This document shows, one piece after another, positions 21,765 through 30,700 of a stretch of 64,000 bases of DNA (the first letter of the stretch is position 1; each line of letters begins with the position of its first letter). Both the position numbers and the translations under genes were made by a program. The notes beneath the pieces were generated by a model. That model searched no databases and was not told the DNA's origin. It saw nothing but the letters and a program-made list of their open reading frames with translations. The stretch comes from Elusimicrobiota bacterium. GTDB lineage: Bacteria; Elusimicrobiota; Elusimicrobia; UBA1565; UBA9628. Where the stretch lies: assembly GCA_016212855.1 (NCBI GenBank), contig JACRDP010000015.1, positions 1-64,000 on the forward strand, given 5' to 3'.

Positions 21765-23555
21765 ATGGTCACCATCAAGCACGCCAAGCTCAAAGCCTGG
21801 GTCGATGAGATCGCCCAGATCTGCACCCCCGACGCCGTCGTCTGGGTGGACGGCTCGGAAGCGGAGAAAAAGAGGCTCGAAAAGCGCGGCGTCGCGCGCG
21901 GCCAACTGATCCCCCTGGATGAAGAGCGGTTCCCGGGCTCGTTCTACAGCCGGTCGAACTCCAACGACGTGGCGCGCACCGAGCACCTGACCTATATCTG
22001 CACCAAAGAGAAGGAAGCCGTCGGCCCCACCAACAACTGGATGTCCCCGGACGAGGGCTACAAGAAGGCGCGCGAAATCCTGAAAGGCTCGATGAAGGGC
22101 CATACCTTGTACGTCATCCCGTTCTCGATGGGCCCCGTCGGCTCCCCCTTCTCCAAGATCGGCGTCGAGCTGACCGACTCGATCTACGTCGTGCTGAACA
22201 TGCGGATCATGACGCGCATCGGCACGAAGGTGCTGGAACAGCTTGGAACGGACGGGGAATTCGTGAAATGCCTCCATTCGAAAGCGGACCTCGACGTCAA
22301 CAAACGGATGATTTTGCACTTTCCCGAGGACAACACCATTTGGTCGGTGGGCTCGGCCTACGGCGGGAACGCGTTGTTGGGAAAAAAATGTTTGGCTCTT
22401 CGTATCGCGTCCTGGCAGGCCCGCAAGGAAGGCTGGCTCGCCGAGCACATGCTCATTTTGGGCATCGAGCAGAACGGCAAGACCGAGTACGTCGTCGCGG
22501 CCTTCCCCTCGGCATGCGGGAAAACAAACTTGGCCATGCTCATTCCTCCCGAAGGGTTAAAAGGGAAGGGCTATAAAATCTGGACCGTCGGCGACGATAT
22601 CGCCTGGCTGCGCGTCGGCCCCGACGGCCGCCTGTGGGCCTGCAACCCCGAGGCCGGATTCTTCGGCGTCGCGGTGGGCACCAACTCGAAGTCCAACCCC
22701 ACGGCGATCAAAACCGTCCAGAAGAACACGATCTTCACCAACGTGCTCCTCGGCGACGACCTGAGCGTGTGGTGGGAGGACGGCGAGGGCGCCCCGCCCG
22801 CCTCCGGCACCAACTGGGAAGGCAAGCCCTGGAAGCCCGAGTTCAAGGACAAGGACGGCAAGCCCATGCTCGGCGCGCACCCGAACAGCCGCTTCACCGC
22901 GCCCGCCGGGCAGTGCCCGTCGATCGCGCCCAACTGGGAAGACCCCAAGGGCGTTCCGATCTCGGCCATCATCTTCGGCGGCCGCCGCGAGCGCGTCGCC
23001 CCGCTCGTGTTCGAGTCGCTCGACTGGAACCACGGCGTGTTCCTGGGCTCGACCGTCGCCTCCGAGCGCACGGCCGCGGCCGTGGGCAAGGTCGGCGAGG
23101 TCCGCCGCGACCCGATGGCGATGCTCCCCTTCTGCGGCTACAACATGGGCGAGTACTTCGCCCATTGGCTCGAGATGGGCAGGAGCATCCCCAAGCCGCC
23201 GAAGATCTTCCACGTGAACTGGTTCCGCAAGAACGAGCTGGGCAAGTTCCTGTGGCCCGGCTACGGCGAGAACCTGCGCGTGCTCGAGTGGATCCTGGCG
23301 CGCGCGGCGGGCTCGGGCAAGGCCGTGAAGACGCCCATCGGCTTCGTTCCCGCGAAGGACGCTCTCGACCTGCAGGGGCTGAGCCTGGCGCCCGGAGCGC
23401 TCGACTCTCTGCTCGCGGTCAAAGCCGACGAGTGGACCGGCGAGCTCGAAGGCATCAAGACCTTCTACGAGACCTTCGGCGCGAAGCTCCCCAAGGAGCT
23501 GTGGAATCAGTTCAACGCGCTGAAGGACCGTCTCAAGACCGCCGTCACGGCTTAG
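21765..23555 (+). CDS. pckG: Phosphoenolpyruvate carboxykinase (GTP)
   Basis: Converts oxaloacetate plus GTP to phosphoenolpyruvate, CO2 and GDP, linking the TCA cycle to gluconeogenesis. About 596 residues, as usual for the GTP enzyme. The PEPCK kinase-1a loop is PSACGKTNLAML with the conserved Cys; other hallmarks are MGPVGSPFSKIGVELTDS and FGGRRERVAPLV. The start is the ATG at 21765, where the fold begins and a -10 box ends 5 nt upstream; an upstream in-frame extension overlaps the promoter. A perfect CRP/FNR-like palindrome upstream suggests redox or carbon control. Confidence 0.97.
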   Translation: MVTIKHAKLKAWVDEIAQICTPDAVVWVDGSEAEKKRLEKRGVARGQLIPLDEERFPGSFYSRSNSNDVARTEHLTYICTKEKEAVGPTNNWMSPDEGYKKAREILKGSMKGHTLYVIPFSMGPVGSPFSKIGVELTDSIYVVLNMRIMTRIGTKVLEQLGTDGEFVKCLHSKADLDVNKRMILHFPEDNTIWSVGSAYGGNALLGKKCLALRIASWQARKEGWLAEHMLILGIEQNGKTEYVVAAFPSACGKTNLAMLIPPEGLKGKGYKIWTVGDDIAWLRVGPDGRLWACNPEAGFFGVAVGTNSKSNPTAIKTVQKNTIFTNVLLGDDLSVWWEDGEGAPPASGTNWEGKPWKPEFKDKDGKPMLGAHPNSRFTAPAGQCPSIAPNWEDPKGVPISAIIFGGRRERVAPLVFESLDWNHGVFLGSTVASERTAAAVGKVGEVRRDPMAMLPFCGYNMGEYFAHWLEMGRSIPKPPKIFHVNWFRKNELGKFLWPGYGENLRVLEWILARAAGSGKAVKTPIGFVPAKDALDLQGLSLAPGALDSLLAVKADEWTGELEGIKTFYETFGAKLPKELWNQFNALKDRLKTAVTA

Positions 23556-23689
23556 ACGCGGTTCGGAGTTCTCCGCCGTCGTCTTGGCGTCCATCGGCTT
23601 TCCGTCATTGAGCCGTGGCGGCGGCCGCATGCACCGGCCCAGGACAGTTTTATCTTGAGATAATCATGTCTCCAAGTCATGGCTCGCCC

Positions 23690-23718
23690 TTGCCGTGAAC
23701 CCGGATTTCACTTATATT
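23690..23718 (+). promoter_or_regulatory. Promoter of the CPA2 antiporter
   Basis: TTGCCG (23690-23695), a 17-bp spacer and TATATT (23713-23718) form a good sigma-70 promoter; the ATG at 23728 would be about 3 nt into the transcript. The rest of the 172-bp gap upstream holds only a weak imperfect hairpin (23654-23676). Confidence 0.6.
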
Positions 23719-23727
23719 GTCTTCCTA

Positions 23728-24891
23728 ATGCCCGAACTCGACCTCGTCCGGGTCCTCGCCGAACTGCTCGTCATCCTCCTCAGCGCCAAGCTGTTCGGAG
23801 AGCTGGCCGAGCGCCTGGGCCAGCCCGCCGTCCTCGGAGAACTCATCGGGGGCGTCGTCCTCGGCACGGGCATTTTCACTTTCTTTCATCTCCACGACCC
23901 CACCCTCGCCCTCATGTCCGAGATCGGCGTGATCCTGCTCCTGTTCGAAACCGGCATCCACAGCGACCTCGGTCAGCTGCTCAAGGCCGGACCGACCGCC
24001 TCGGCCGTCGCCGCGATCGGCGTCGTCGTCCCGTTCGTCCTCGGCTGGGGCCTGATGATCGCGCTCGGCCGGGACGGCATGGAAGCCGTCTTCATCGGCG
24101 CGGCGTTGACCGCGACGAGCGTCGGCATCACCGCGCGCGTGCTCTCCGACATGGGCAAACTACAGCTCCCGGAGGCGCAGATCGTGCTGGGCGCCGCCGT
24201 TATCGACGACGTGCTCGGCATCATCATCCTGTCGGCGATACAGGGTATCGCGGCCTCCGGCTCGCTACAGTGGAGCGGAGTCATCAAGACGGTCCTCATG
24301 TCCGCCGGCTTTCTCGCCGCCGCGCTGTGGCTCGGCCCGCGCCTGGCCGACGGGCTCGTCAAGATCGTCCACCGCATGCGCGTGCGCGGCGTTCTGGTCG
24401 GCGCCGCGCTGTGCTTCGCCTTCGCCATGGCCCTCGCGGCGCGCGCGCTCGGCACGGCCATGATCGTCGGCGCCTTCACCGCGGGCATACTGCTCGCCCG
24501 CACCGATAAAAAGGAGGACATCGACGAGACCCTCCGCCCGGTCGTGGACGTTTTCGCGCCCGTATTCTTCGTCATGGTCGGCGCCAAAGTGAACCTATCC
24601 ATGTTCAATCCTTCCACCGCGGAGAACCGCGCGGTTCTGGCCCTGTCCGCCCTGCTCATCGTCGCCGCCGTCGCGGGCAAGATCGTCAGCGCTTTGGCCG
24701 TGCGCGAGAAGGGCCTCAACCGCTGGGCCGTGGGCTTCGGCATGATCCCCCGCGGCGAGGTCGGCCTCATCTTCGCGCAGGTCGGGCTCGCCGCGGGAGT
24801 CGTCGCGCCGCCGCTTTACGCCGCCGTCGTCGCGATGGTGATCGTCACGACCTTCATCGCGCCGCCTTTGCTGAAAAAATCCCTCAGCTGA
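23728..24891 (+). CDS. CPA2-family cation:proton antiporter (KefB/NapA-like)
   Basis: An integral membrane protein of 387 residues with about twelve transmembrane segments. CPA2 features include the N-terminal GELAERLGQPAVLGELIGG, the acidic pair in VIDDVLGIIIL, and a late GFGMIPRGEVGLIFAQVGLA segment. It has no cytosolic TrkA-type domain. Members exchange Na+ or K+ for protons to control pH and ion balance. I start at the ATG at 23728, the normal family N-terminus; an upstream GTG would overlap the promoter. Its 3' end overlaps the convergent GNAT gene by 8 nt. Confidence 0.92.
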   Translation: MPELDLVRVLAELLVILLSAKLFGELAERLGQPAVLGELIGGVVLGTGIFTFFHLHDPTLALMSEIGVILLLFETGIHSDLGQLLKAGPTASAVAAIGVVVPFVLGWGLMIALGRDGMEAVFIGAALTATSVGITARVLSDMGKLQLPEAQIVLGAAVIDDVLGIIILSAIQGIAASGSLQWSGVIKTVLMSAGFLAAALWLGPRLADGLVKIVHRMRVRGVLVGAALCFAFAMALAARALGTAMIVGAFTAGILLARTDKKEDIDETLRPVVDVFAPVFFVMVGAKVNLSMFNPSTAENRAVLALSALLIVAAVAGKIVSALAVREKGLNRWAVGFGMIPRGEVGLIFAQVGLAAGVVAPPLYAAVVAMVIVTTFIAPPLLKKSLS

Positions 24892-25435
24892 CCGGGCGTG
24901 CCATCGCGCTGAGCGTCACGCCGGGCGCGGCCTGCACCGTCGCCTCGGTCCGGAAGGCCATGCGTTCCCAGAACGGCGCCGCACTCGGGCCGCAGATCAC
25001 GTGGGCCGAAGGCACTCCCGCCTTGCGCAGGTCGGCGAAGAAAAACCGGATCAGCGCCGCGCCCGTGCCGAAGCCGCGGAAGTCGGCGGCGACGTTCATG
25101 TGCAGATGCGCGGGATGCTCGGCCCACAGCTTCACGAGCACGAGATGCGGAAAGAATTGGCGGGAGTCCGGCCGCGGGTTGAGCAGGCGCCTGCGCTCCT
25201 TCTCGAAGGACAGGGTGTCGGGGCAGCCGGTCAGGTAGCCGACGATCTTCTTGTCGTGGACGGCGACGAAGGTCCAATCCGGGCGCAGCTCACGGTAAGG
25301 GCCGATCCAATGCTCGGCGAAAGTCTCGCGCTCATCGTCGTCGACGGGATCGCCCTGACGTCCGGTGTCGGCGCAGAGAGCGGCGATTGCCGTCCAATCG
25401 GGCGTGCCGGCCTTGCGCAACGCCGGAGTCATCAT
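24884..25435 (-). CDS. GNAT-family N-acetyltransferase
   Basis: A 183-residue GNAT enzyme transferring an acetyl group from acetyl-CoA. The acetyl-CoA-binding segment is visible as HMNVAADFRGFGTGAALIRFFFADLRK, where the R/Q-x-x-G-x-G/A loop is RGFGTGA. A late Phe-Trp-Glu (APFWERMAF) is typical. The start at 25435 overlaps the Mpo1-like gene by 4 nt. Substrate unknown. Confidence 0.85.
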   Translation of the reverse strand: MMTPALRKAGTPDWTAIAALCADTGRQGDPVDDDERETFAEHWIGPYRELRPDWTFVAVHDKKIVGYLTGCPDTLSFEKERRRLLNPRPDSRQFFPHLVLVKLWAEHPAHLHMNVAADFRGFGTGAALIRFFFADLRKAGVPSAHVICGPSAAPFWERMAFRTEATVQAAPGVTLSAMARPVS

Positions 25436-25836
25436 TTCCCGGCGAGCTTTTCGGCCACGAACGCAGGGCCGATCAAGGCGTGGGACAGATTGTCGAGCAA
25501 CGCGGGCCGGTTCTTCTCGTACACTTCGTGCCCGTAGATCTGGAAGGTCCAGCCGATGACAAAGGCGGCCCAGGCGGACCAGCCCGGCAGAAATAGGCTC
25601 AGCGCCGCGCAAAAGACGATGAACGCCGTGATGAGCCAGCCGACCCGGCGGTTCCACATGAAATACACCGGGAGCGCCAGAATCGCGAGCGGGACCGGCG
25701 AGCCGATCTGCGTCCACTTCACGACCGCGAATACGATCAGCGGGATGCCGATCGTGTGCGTGCGTTGATTCCCCTCGGTCAGGTGATACGTGGCGTAATC
25801 CGCCATGAGCCGCCTATAATCGAAGAAGTTCATCAT
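25432..25836 (-). CDS. Mpo1-like 2-hydroxy fatty acid dioxygenase (DUF962)
   Basis: A 134-residue membrane protein of the Mpo1/YGL010w family, which in yeast is an Fe(II)-dependent dioxygenase in 2-hydroxy fatty acid alpha-oxidation. The histidines of the family are present in YHLTEGNQRTHTIGIP near the N-terminus and in QIYGHEVYEKNRPALL near the C-terminus, with three or four hydrophobic helices between. It overlaps ftcD and the GNAT gene by 4 nt each, so it is in the histidine-degradation operon. It is another oxygen-dependent lipid enzyme, together with those at 9.2-11.8 kb. Confidence 0.85.
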   Translation of the reverse strand: MMNFFDYRRLMADYATYHLTEGNQRTHTIGIPLIVFAVVKWTQIGSPVPLAILALPVYFMWNRRVGWLITAFIVFCAALSLFLPGWSAWAAFVIGWTFQIYGHEVYEKNRPALLDNLSHALIGPAFVAEKLAGK

Positions 25837-27317
25837 GCGCAGGCCGCCATGGTCTTATCGAGGCGCCCTTCCAAATCCTTCGACGCGGCCGCATCCTTTA
25901 GGCTGCCTATATTGATACGCACGTTCTCGGCCGCGCACAGCGCCGCGGCCCTGAGCAGGTGCACCGCGCAGTTGATGTCGGAGACGACGGCCGGGCTCGC
26001 GAGCGGAGCCGCGGCCTTCGCCGTCGCGAGCGCGCCGGCGGCGATCTGCGCGGTCTTCAGCGGAACCTCGGCCGCGTGCTTGAGCTCGGCCTGGATGCGC
26101 GCGGGGCGCGACGGATCGTCCTTCGGCAGCGACATCGCCTCCATGAAGCGGTCGAAGGCCGCCGCGTCGTCCTTGGCGAGCGCGTCGAACGTCTCGCGCA
26201 TGCCGCCGAGCGTCTTGAGCGCGGCCTCGAGCGCGGGCCGCTTGGCCTCGTCGAGCTTCTTCGACTTGAGCGTGATCCCGATCGCCATCTCCCCGAGCCC
26301 GCAGCCCATCGCGCCGGAGATCGCGGCCGCGGAGCCGCCGCCGGGCGTGGCGTCGGTGTTCGAGAGAGCTTCGCCGATGATCCGGCCCGCGGTCCGCCAA
26401 TCCGTGCCGCCGAGCGCGCCGACCGCCTCGAGGCGGTTCTCGAGAATCTGGACCTCGGGATGGAAGTTTTCGAGCTGGAGCGTCTCGAGCGCGAAGTCGA
26501 CCAGCGCCTGGCGCGGCAGGAGGCCGACGATCTCGGTGCTCTTGATGCGGGCCTTGTGCTCTTCGGCGAGCATCATCGTCTTGGCGAGCACGGTCGCCAT
26601 CGAGCTCTTCTTGTAGTCGGTCAGCACGGTCGAGATCTGCACCTGCTTGCGCGCCGCGAGATCGATTTCCTTGCCGCGGACGGCGGGGAGGCCGCCGCCG
26701 GAAGCGCGCACGCGCTTGGCGATGTCCTTACCCGCGACCATGTCGTGGGTGTCGAGATTAAGATTAAAATTCACGATTTGCTGACGCGCGCCGACCGCCG
26801 TCGCGCCCGCCGTGGGATGGATCGCGTTCGGCCCGAAGTCGGGCGCGCGGTCCGGGTCCTTGCCGATCAGGTCCCGCAGGCCCTCGAACTGGCCCTTGCG
26901 CACGTTCGCCAGGTCCTTGCGCTCCGGCCGTCGCGCCGCGTGATCGTATAGATACGTCGGAATATTGAGCTCGGTACCGATGCGCTTCGCCAATCGCTCC
27001 GCCAGACCCACGCACTCATCGATCGTAATCCCGGCCACGGGAATAAACGGAATCACGTCCACGGCGCCCATGCGCGGGTGCTCGCCCTTGTGCTTGGTGA
27101 GGTCGATCGTCTCCGCCGACTTCTTCGCCACGCGAAAACACGCCTCGACGCACGCGTCCGGCCCGCCGACAAACGAAAGAACGCATCTATGGTGGTCGGC
27201 GTCGATCTCCACGTCGAGAATCGTCACCCCCGCCGACTTCGCCGCTTCGACGATCGCCGCGACCTTCTCTTTATCGCGTCCTTCCGAAAAGTTGGGCACG
27301 CATTCCACAAGCTTCAT
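25833..27317 (-). CDS. ftcD: Bifunctional glutamate formimidoyltransferase / formimidoyl-THF cyclodeaminase
   Basis: Last step of histidine degradation: transfers the formimino group from N-formimino-glutamate to tetrahydrofolate, then cyclodeaminates it to methenyl-THF, releasing ammonia. The 494 residues have the full two-domain layout: formimidoyltransferase (1 to about 300; KLVECVPNFSEGRD at the start) and cyclodeaminase (about 330-494; DATPGGGSAAAISGAMG). A GAGGGAG ribosome-binding site is 8 nt before the ATG. It lies 10 nt from the aldehyde dehydrogenase gene and belongs to the hutI block. The one-carbon unit is conserved on folate. Confidence 0.96.
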   Translation of the reverse strand: MKLVECVPNFSEGRDKEKVAAIVEAAKSAGVTILDVEIDADHHRCVLSFVGGPDACVEACFRVAKKSAETIDLTKHKGEHPRMGAVDVIPFIPVAGITIDECVGLAERLAKRIGTELNIPTYLYDHAARRPERKDLANVRKGQFEGLRDLIGKDPDRAPDFGPNAIHPTAGATAVGARQQIVNFNLNLDTHDMVAGKDIAKRVRASGGGLPAVRGKEIDLAARKQVQISTVLTDYKKSSMATVLAKTMMLAEEHKARIKSTEIVGLLPRQALVDFALETLQLENFHPEVQILENRLEAVGALGGTDWRTAGRIIGEALSNTDATPGGGSAAAISGAMGCGLGEMAIGITLKSKKLDEAKRPALEAALKTLGGMRETFDALAKDDAAAFDRFMEAMSLPKDDPSRPARIQAELKHAAEVPLKTAQIAAGALATAKAAAPLASPAVVSDINCAVHLLRAAALCAAENVRINIGSLKDAAASKDLEGRLDKTMAACA

Positions 27318-27327
27318 ATAAGCTCCC

Positions 27328-28671
27328 TCAGATTGATTTCATCACGAGCGTCTTGGGTTCGGTGAAGTCTTCGATGGCGTAGCGGACGCCTTCGCGGCCT
27401 TCGCCGCTGTCTTTCATGCCGCCGTAGGGCATCGCGTCGGAGCGGAAGGACGGGATGTCGTTGACGATGAGCCCGCCGACCTCGAGCAGTTGGTAGGCGC
27501 GCTGGACGAAGGCGAGGTCATTCGTGAAGATGCCGGCCTGGAGGCCGTATTTCGAGGCGTTCATGCGCTCGAGCGCCTCCTCCCTGCTCGCCACCGCGTC
27601 GAGGGTGGCCACGGGGCCGAACGCCTCCTCGCAGGACAGCTTGCAGTCGGCGGGCACGCCTTCGAGCACGGACGGCGGGATCGTCAGGCCGTTTCTGGGC
27701 CCGCCCGTCCAGAGCTTCGCTCCCTGGGCTACGGCCTCCTTGAGCCACTCTTCGACGCGCAGCGCGGATTTTTCGTCGATGAGCGGACCGATGTCGGTTT
27801 TTTCGTCTTTCGGGTCGCCGACGACGAGGCACTTGATGTTCTCGACGAGCAGCTTGCGGAATTCGGAATGCACGCTCTTCTCGACGAAGATGCGCTGGAC
27901 CGAGATGCAGACCTGACCGGAGTAGTAGAACGCCCCCCACGCGCAGCGGGCGGCGGCCCAGGCCAGGTCGGCGTCGGCGGCGACGAACACCGCGGCGTTG
28001 CCGCCGAGCTCGAGGCAGGAATGAGCCTTCACGGCGAGCGACTTCAGCTTCCAGCCGACCGCGGTCGAACCGGTGAAGGAGAACACGCGGAAGCGCTCGT
28101 CGCGCACCAGCGCCTCGGCGGCGGGCAACGGGCCCGAGACCACGATCGCGGCCTCGCAGGGCCAGCCGGCCTCGACGAGCAGAGAGACGAGCTTCTCCGC
28201 GGTTTTCGGGCAGCGCGGATCAGGCTTGAGCACGAAGGGCAGGCCCGCGGCGACGGCCGGAGCGACTTTGTGAGCGACCAGATTCAACGGGAAGTTGAAC
28301 GGCGTGATGAACAAGGCCGGCCCGCGCGGCACGCGTTTGACCACGGCCCAGCGGCCCTCGAAGCCGGCGTCGAGATCGAGCGGAAGAACCTCGCCGCCGA
28401 TGCGGCGCGCCTCCTCGCCGGCCCAGCGCACGGTAAACGCGCCTCGCGCCGCTTCGCGACGCGCTTCTTTTAACGGTTTTTTGACTTCCTCGCAGATCAA
28501 AGCCGCGAACTCGGCGGCCTGGGCCTCCATCTTCTCGGCGGTCTTGCGCAGGATCGCGGCGCGCGCGCTCGACGACAGCGCGGCGACCTTGGACGCGGCG
28601 GCCGCGCAGCGCGCGGCGACGGCGGACGCGGAGGCCGCGTCCGTCAGTTCAAATCGAGCCAGTTCAGCCAT
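27328..28671 (-). CDS. NAD(P)-dependent aldehyde dehydrogenase
   Basis: An aldehyde dehydrogenase of 447 residues. The catalytic Cys is in YYSGQVCISVQR, the general-base Glu in LELGGNAAVF and the cofactor loop is FTGSTAVGWKL; PFNFPLNLVAHK is the oxyanion-hole region. I start at the ATG at 28671, preceded by AGGA; it overlaps the HAD gene by 28 nt. It lies between hutI and ftcD in the same operon, yet the hut pathway has no aldehyde step. It may process an aldehyde from another amino acid, or co-occur by operon convenience. Substrate unassigned. Confidence 0.9.
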   Translation of the reverse strand: MAELARFELTDAASASAVAARCAAAASKVAALSSSARAAILRKTAEKMEAQAAEFAALICEEVKKPLKEARREAARGAFTVRWAGEEARRIGGEVLPLDLDAGFEGRWAVVKRVPRGPALFITPFNFPLNLVAHKVAPAVAAGLPFVLKPDPRCPKTAEKLVSLLVEAGWPCEAAIVVSGPLPAAEALVRDERFRVFSFTGSTAVGWKLKSLAVKAHSCLELGGNAAVFVAADADLAWAAARCAWGAFYYSGQVCISVQRIFVEKSVHSEFRKLLVENIKCLVVGDPKDEKTDIGPLIDEKSALRVEEWLKEAVAQGAKLWTGGPRNGLTIPPSVLEGVPADCKLSCEEAFGPVATLDAVASREEALERMNASKYGLQAGIFTNDLAFVQRAYQLLEVGGLIVNDIPSFRSDAMPYGGMKDSGEGREGVRYAIEDFTEPKTLVMKSI

Positions 28672-29339
28672 ATCTTTAATTTCCTGAAGTCGCGAGCCAG
28701 ATGGTCCGGCTTCGCGGCGACGAGCTCCTTCCACTCCGAGTAGCCGGTGCCCACGGCGATCGTTTTGTAGCCGGCCCTCTTCCCCGCCGATACGTCGAAA
28801 GGCGTGTCGCCGATAATGTACACGTCTTTGGACGTAAAACTTGTGTGAGCCAATCTTTTGGCCCGCTCAACTCCTTTCTTGAGGAGCTGGTGGCGGTGAA
28901 AGGCGTCGGATCCGTAGCCTCCGAACATGAAGTAGGCGTTGAACCCGGAGGGCTCGAGCTTGATGCGCGCGCCCTTCTCCATGTTACCGGTGCCGAGTCC
29001 GAGGAGCACGCGCTTGTCGCGGCTCAGGCGCCGGAGCAAGGTCTTCAGGCCCGGCGGGATGTGATAGGTCCGGGTGCGCAGGGCCGACTGGACGTAGTAC
29101 GGCAGGAATTTGAGGTATTCGCGGTGCAGCTTCTCGACGGCGGCCGGCGTCGGACGCTTGCCTGTCGCGTTCCGGTAGGTCTCGCTGAAATTGTACAGGT
29201 CCGTTCGGCCGGCCAGCGACAGCTCGGAGCAGGCGTTTTTCTTCCCGTAGAGCTCGTACGCCGCGCGATTGAGCGCCTTGCGTCCGGCGCCGCCGCCGCG
29301 GATCAAGGTCCCGTCGATGTCGAAGAGGAGAACCTTCAT
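28644..29339 (-). CDS. HAD-superfamily hydrolase (phosphatase)
   Basis: A 231-residue HAD phosphatase with motif I LFDIDGTLI (nucleophile and acid Asp at about 7 and 9), motif II in GLGTGN, and motif IV IIGDTPFDVSAGKRAG. The cap domain is helical (about 15-85). Many such enzymes dephosphorylate phosphoglycolate or other small phosphomonoesters. The ATG at 29339 overlaps the hutI stop by 4 nt; upstream in-frame sequence lies wholly over hutI and is rejected. It is in the middle of the hut operon with no obvious pathway role. Confidence 0.88.
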   Translation of the reverse strand: MKVLLFDIDGTLIRGGGAGRKALNRAAYELYGKKNACSELSLAGRTDLYNFSETYRNATGKRPTPAAVEKLHREYLKFLPYYVQSALRTRTYHIPPGLKTLLRRLSRDKRVLLGLGTGNMEKGARIKLEPSGFNAYFMFGGYGSDAFHRHQLLKKGVERAKRLAHTSFTSKDVYIIGDTPFDVSAGKRAGYKTIAVGTGYSEWKELVAAKPDHLARDFRKLKIWLNWLDLN

Positions 29340-30586
29340 GACGCCTTGTACACGACCTCCCCGCGCTTCATGACCCAGCGCGTCTTCGGCGCGCCGAACC
29401 AGTAGGCGAGCTCGCGGTGATCCTCCGCGTCGAAGCAGGCGATGTCGGCGGTCTTGCCCGGCTCGAGCGAGCCGTGCGTGGCGCCCAGGCCCAGCGCGTG
29501 CGCGCCGTTGATCGTGGCCGACACCAGGGCCTCGGCCGGCGTCATCTTCATCTGCGTGCAGGCGATGGAGACGATCATGCGCATGTCGTGGCACGGGCAC
29601 GTGCCCGGGTTGAAATCGGTGGCGAGCGCCACGGCCGCGCCCGAGTCGAGCAGGCGGCGGGCGGGCGGATAGGGCTTGCCCAGGAAGTAGTTCGAGCCGG
29701 GCACGAGGCAGGCGACGGTCTTCGAGGCCGCGAGGGCGGGCAGGTCGTCTTCCGTGACGCAGTCGAGGTGGTCGGCCGTGACGGCGCCGTGCCTGAGCGA
29801 CGCGCCGAGCGAACCCATGCGCGAGAGCTGCTCGGAATGGACCTTGAGCTTGAGGCCCGCCTTCGCGCCGGCGGCGGCCACTTTGTCGAGGTCGCCGAGA
29901 TCGAAGTAGCCCTCCTCGCAGAACAGGTCCACGAACACCGCGAGCTTCTCCTGACCCACGCGCGGAATCATGACTTCGCAGACGCGATCGACGAATTCGT
30001 CCTTCTTGCCTTTGAGCTCGGGGGGCACGGCGTGCGCGCCGAGGAAGGTCGCGACGATCTCCAGCGGTCCGCGCGAGGAGACCGCGCGCATCGCGCGCAG
30101 CAGCTTGAGCTCGTTGTCGAGGTCGAGGCCGTAGCCGGACTTGGCTTCGATCGTCGTCGTGCCGGCGGCGATGAAGTCGTGGGCGCGCAGGCGCAGGCCC
30201 GCGACGAGATCCGCCTCCTTCGAGCCGCGCACGCCGTTGACGGTGGAGAGAATGCCGCCCCCGCGCCGCGCGATCTCCGCGTAGCTCTTGCCCGATACCC
30301 GGGCCTCGAAGTCGTCCAGGCGCGCCGCGGCGAAGACGGGATGCGTGTGAGCGTCCACGAAGCCGGGCATGAGCACCTTGCCCTCGGCGGACAGGATCTT
30401 GGCGCCCTTGGCCGCGGGATGGGCCAGCACGACCGGCTTGGGGCCCGCCGCGACGATCTGGTCCTTGTCGATGAGCACCGCGCCGTCGCGCAGGAGGCCG
30501 AGCCCGCCCTTGGCCGGGCCGGAACGGGGACCGTCCGGGCCGGCCATGGTCAGGACCTCGGAGGCGTTCAGAATCAAAGTCGCCAT
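29336..30586 (-). CDS. hutI: Imidazolonepropionase
   Basis: Hydrolyses 4-imidazolone-5-propionate to N-formimino-L-glutamate in histidine degradation. The 416 residues have the amidohydrolase metal site (PGFVDAHTHPVFA near residue 65), a later TTIEAKSGYGLD segment and an end typical of HutI (GALALGLG-like). It forms a block with HAD, aldehyde dehydrogenase and ftcD genes. It is divergent from the secreted HExxH gene at 30701 with a 114-bp gap. A TAGAAT box 10 nt before the ATG may be its -10. Confidence 0.95.
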   Translation of the reverse strand: MATLILNASEVLTMAGPDGPRSGPAKGGLGLLRDGAVLIDKDQIVAAGPKPVVLAHPAAKGAKILSAEGKVLMPGFVDAHTHPVFAAARLDDFEARVSGKSYAEIARRGGGILSTVNGVRGSKEADLVAGLRLRAHDFIAAGTTTIEAKSGYGLDLDNELKLLRAMRAVSSRGPLEIVATFLGAHAVPPELKGKKDEFVDRVCEVMIPRVGQEKLAVFVDLFCEEGYFDLGDLDKVAAAGAKAGLKLKVHSEQLSRMGSLGASLRHGAVTADHLDCVTEDDLPALAASKTVACLVPGSNYFLGKPYPPARRLLDSGAAVALATDFNPGTCPCHDMRMIVSIACTQMKMTPAEALVSATINGAHALGLGATHGSLEPGKTADIACFDAEDHRELAYWFGAPKTRWVMKRGEVVYKAS

Positions 30587-30668
30587 AGCGGCCCCTATTC
30601 TACGAAATGCGCCCCCGCGCCGTCGGCCGAAAGACCCAGCCGAAGCGGCCCCGAGGGCCCTGGCCGCG

Positions 30669-30694
30669 TTTACAGGAGGCGTTTACACTATGTA
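30669..30694 (+). promoter_or_regulatory. Promoter region and mini-ORF ahead of the HExxH protein
   Basis: TTTACA occurs at 30669 and again at 30682, and TATGTA at 30689-30694 ends 6 nt before the ATG at 30701. AGGAGG (30674-30679) is placed 10 nt before an ATG-TAT-TAG mini-ORF (30690-30698) whose stop lies 2 nt before the real start. Either a leaderless promoter or re-initiation after the mini-ORF could drive translation. Upstream lies a GGCCC/GGGCC hairpin near 30645-30660. Confidence 0.45.
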
Positions 30695-30700
30695 TTAGGA

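Noticed and set aside
23654-23676. Hairpin upstream of the antiporter gene
   Set aside because: The arms (CTTGAGA and TCTCCAAG) need a bulge and no U-tract follows, so neither a terminator nor an operator can be claimed.
29417-30700. Plus-strand open frame leading into the secreted HExxH protein, giving a 961-codon gene
   Set aside because: This part is antisense to hutI and lacks any signal or domain. The signal peptide and a -10 box place the real start at 30701.
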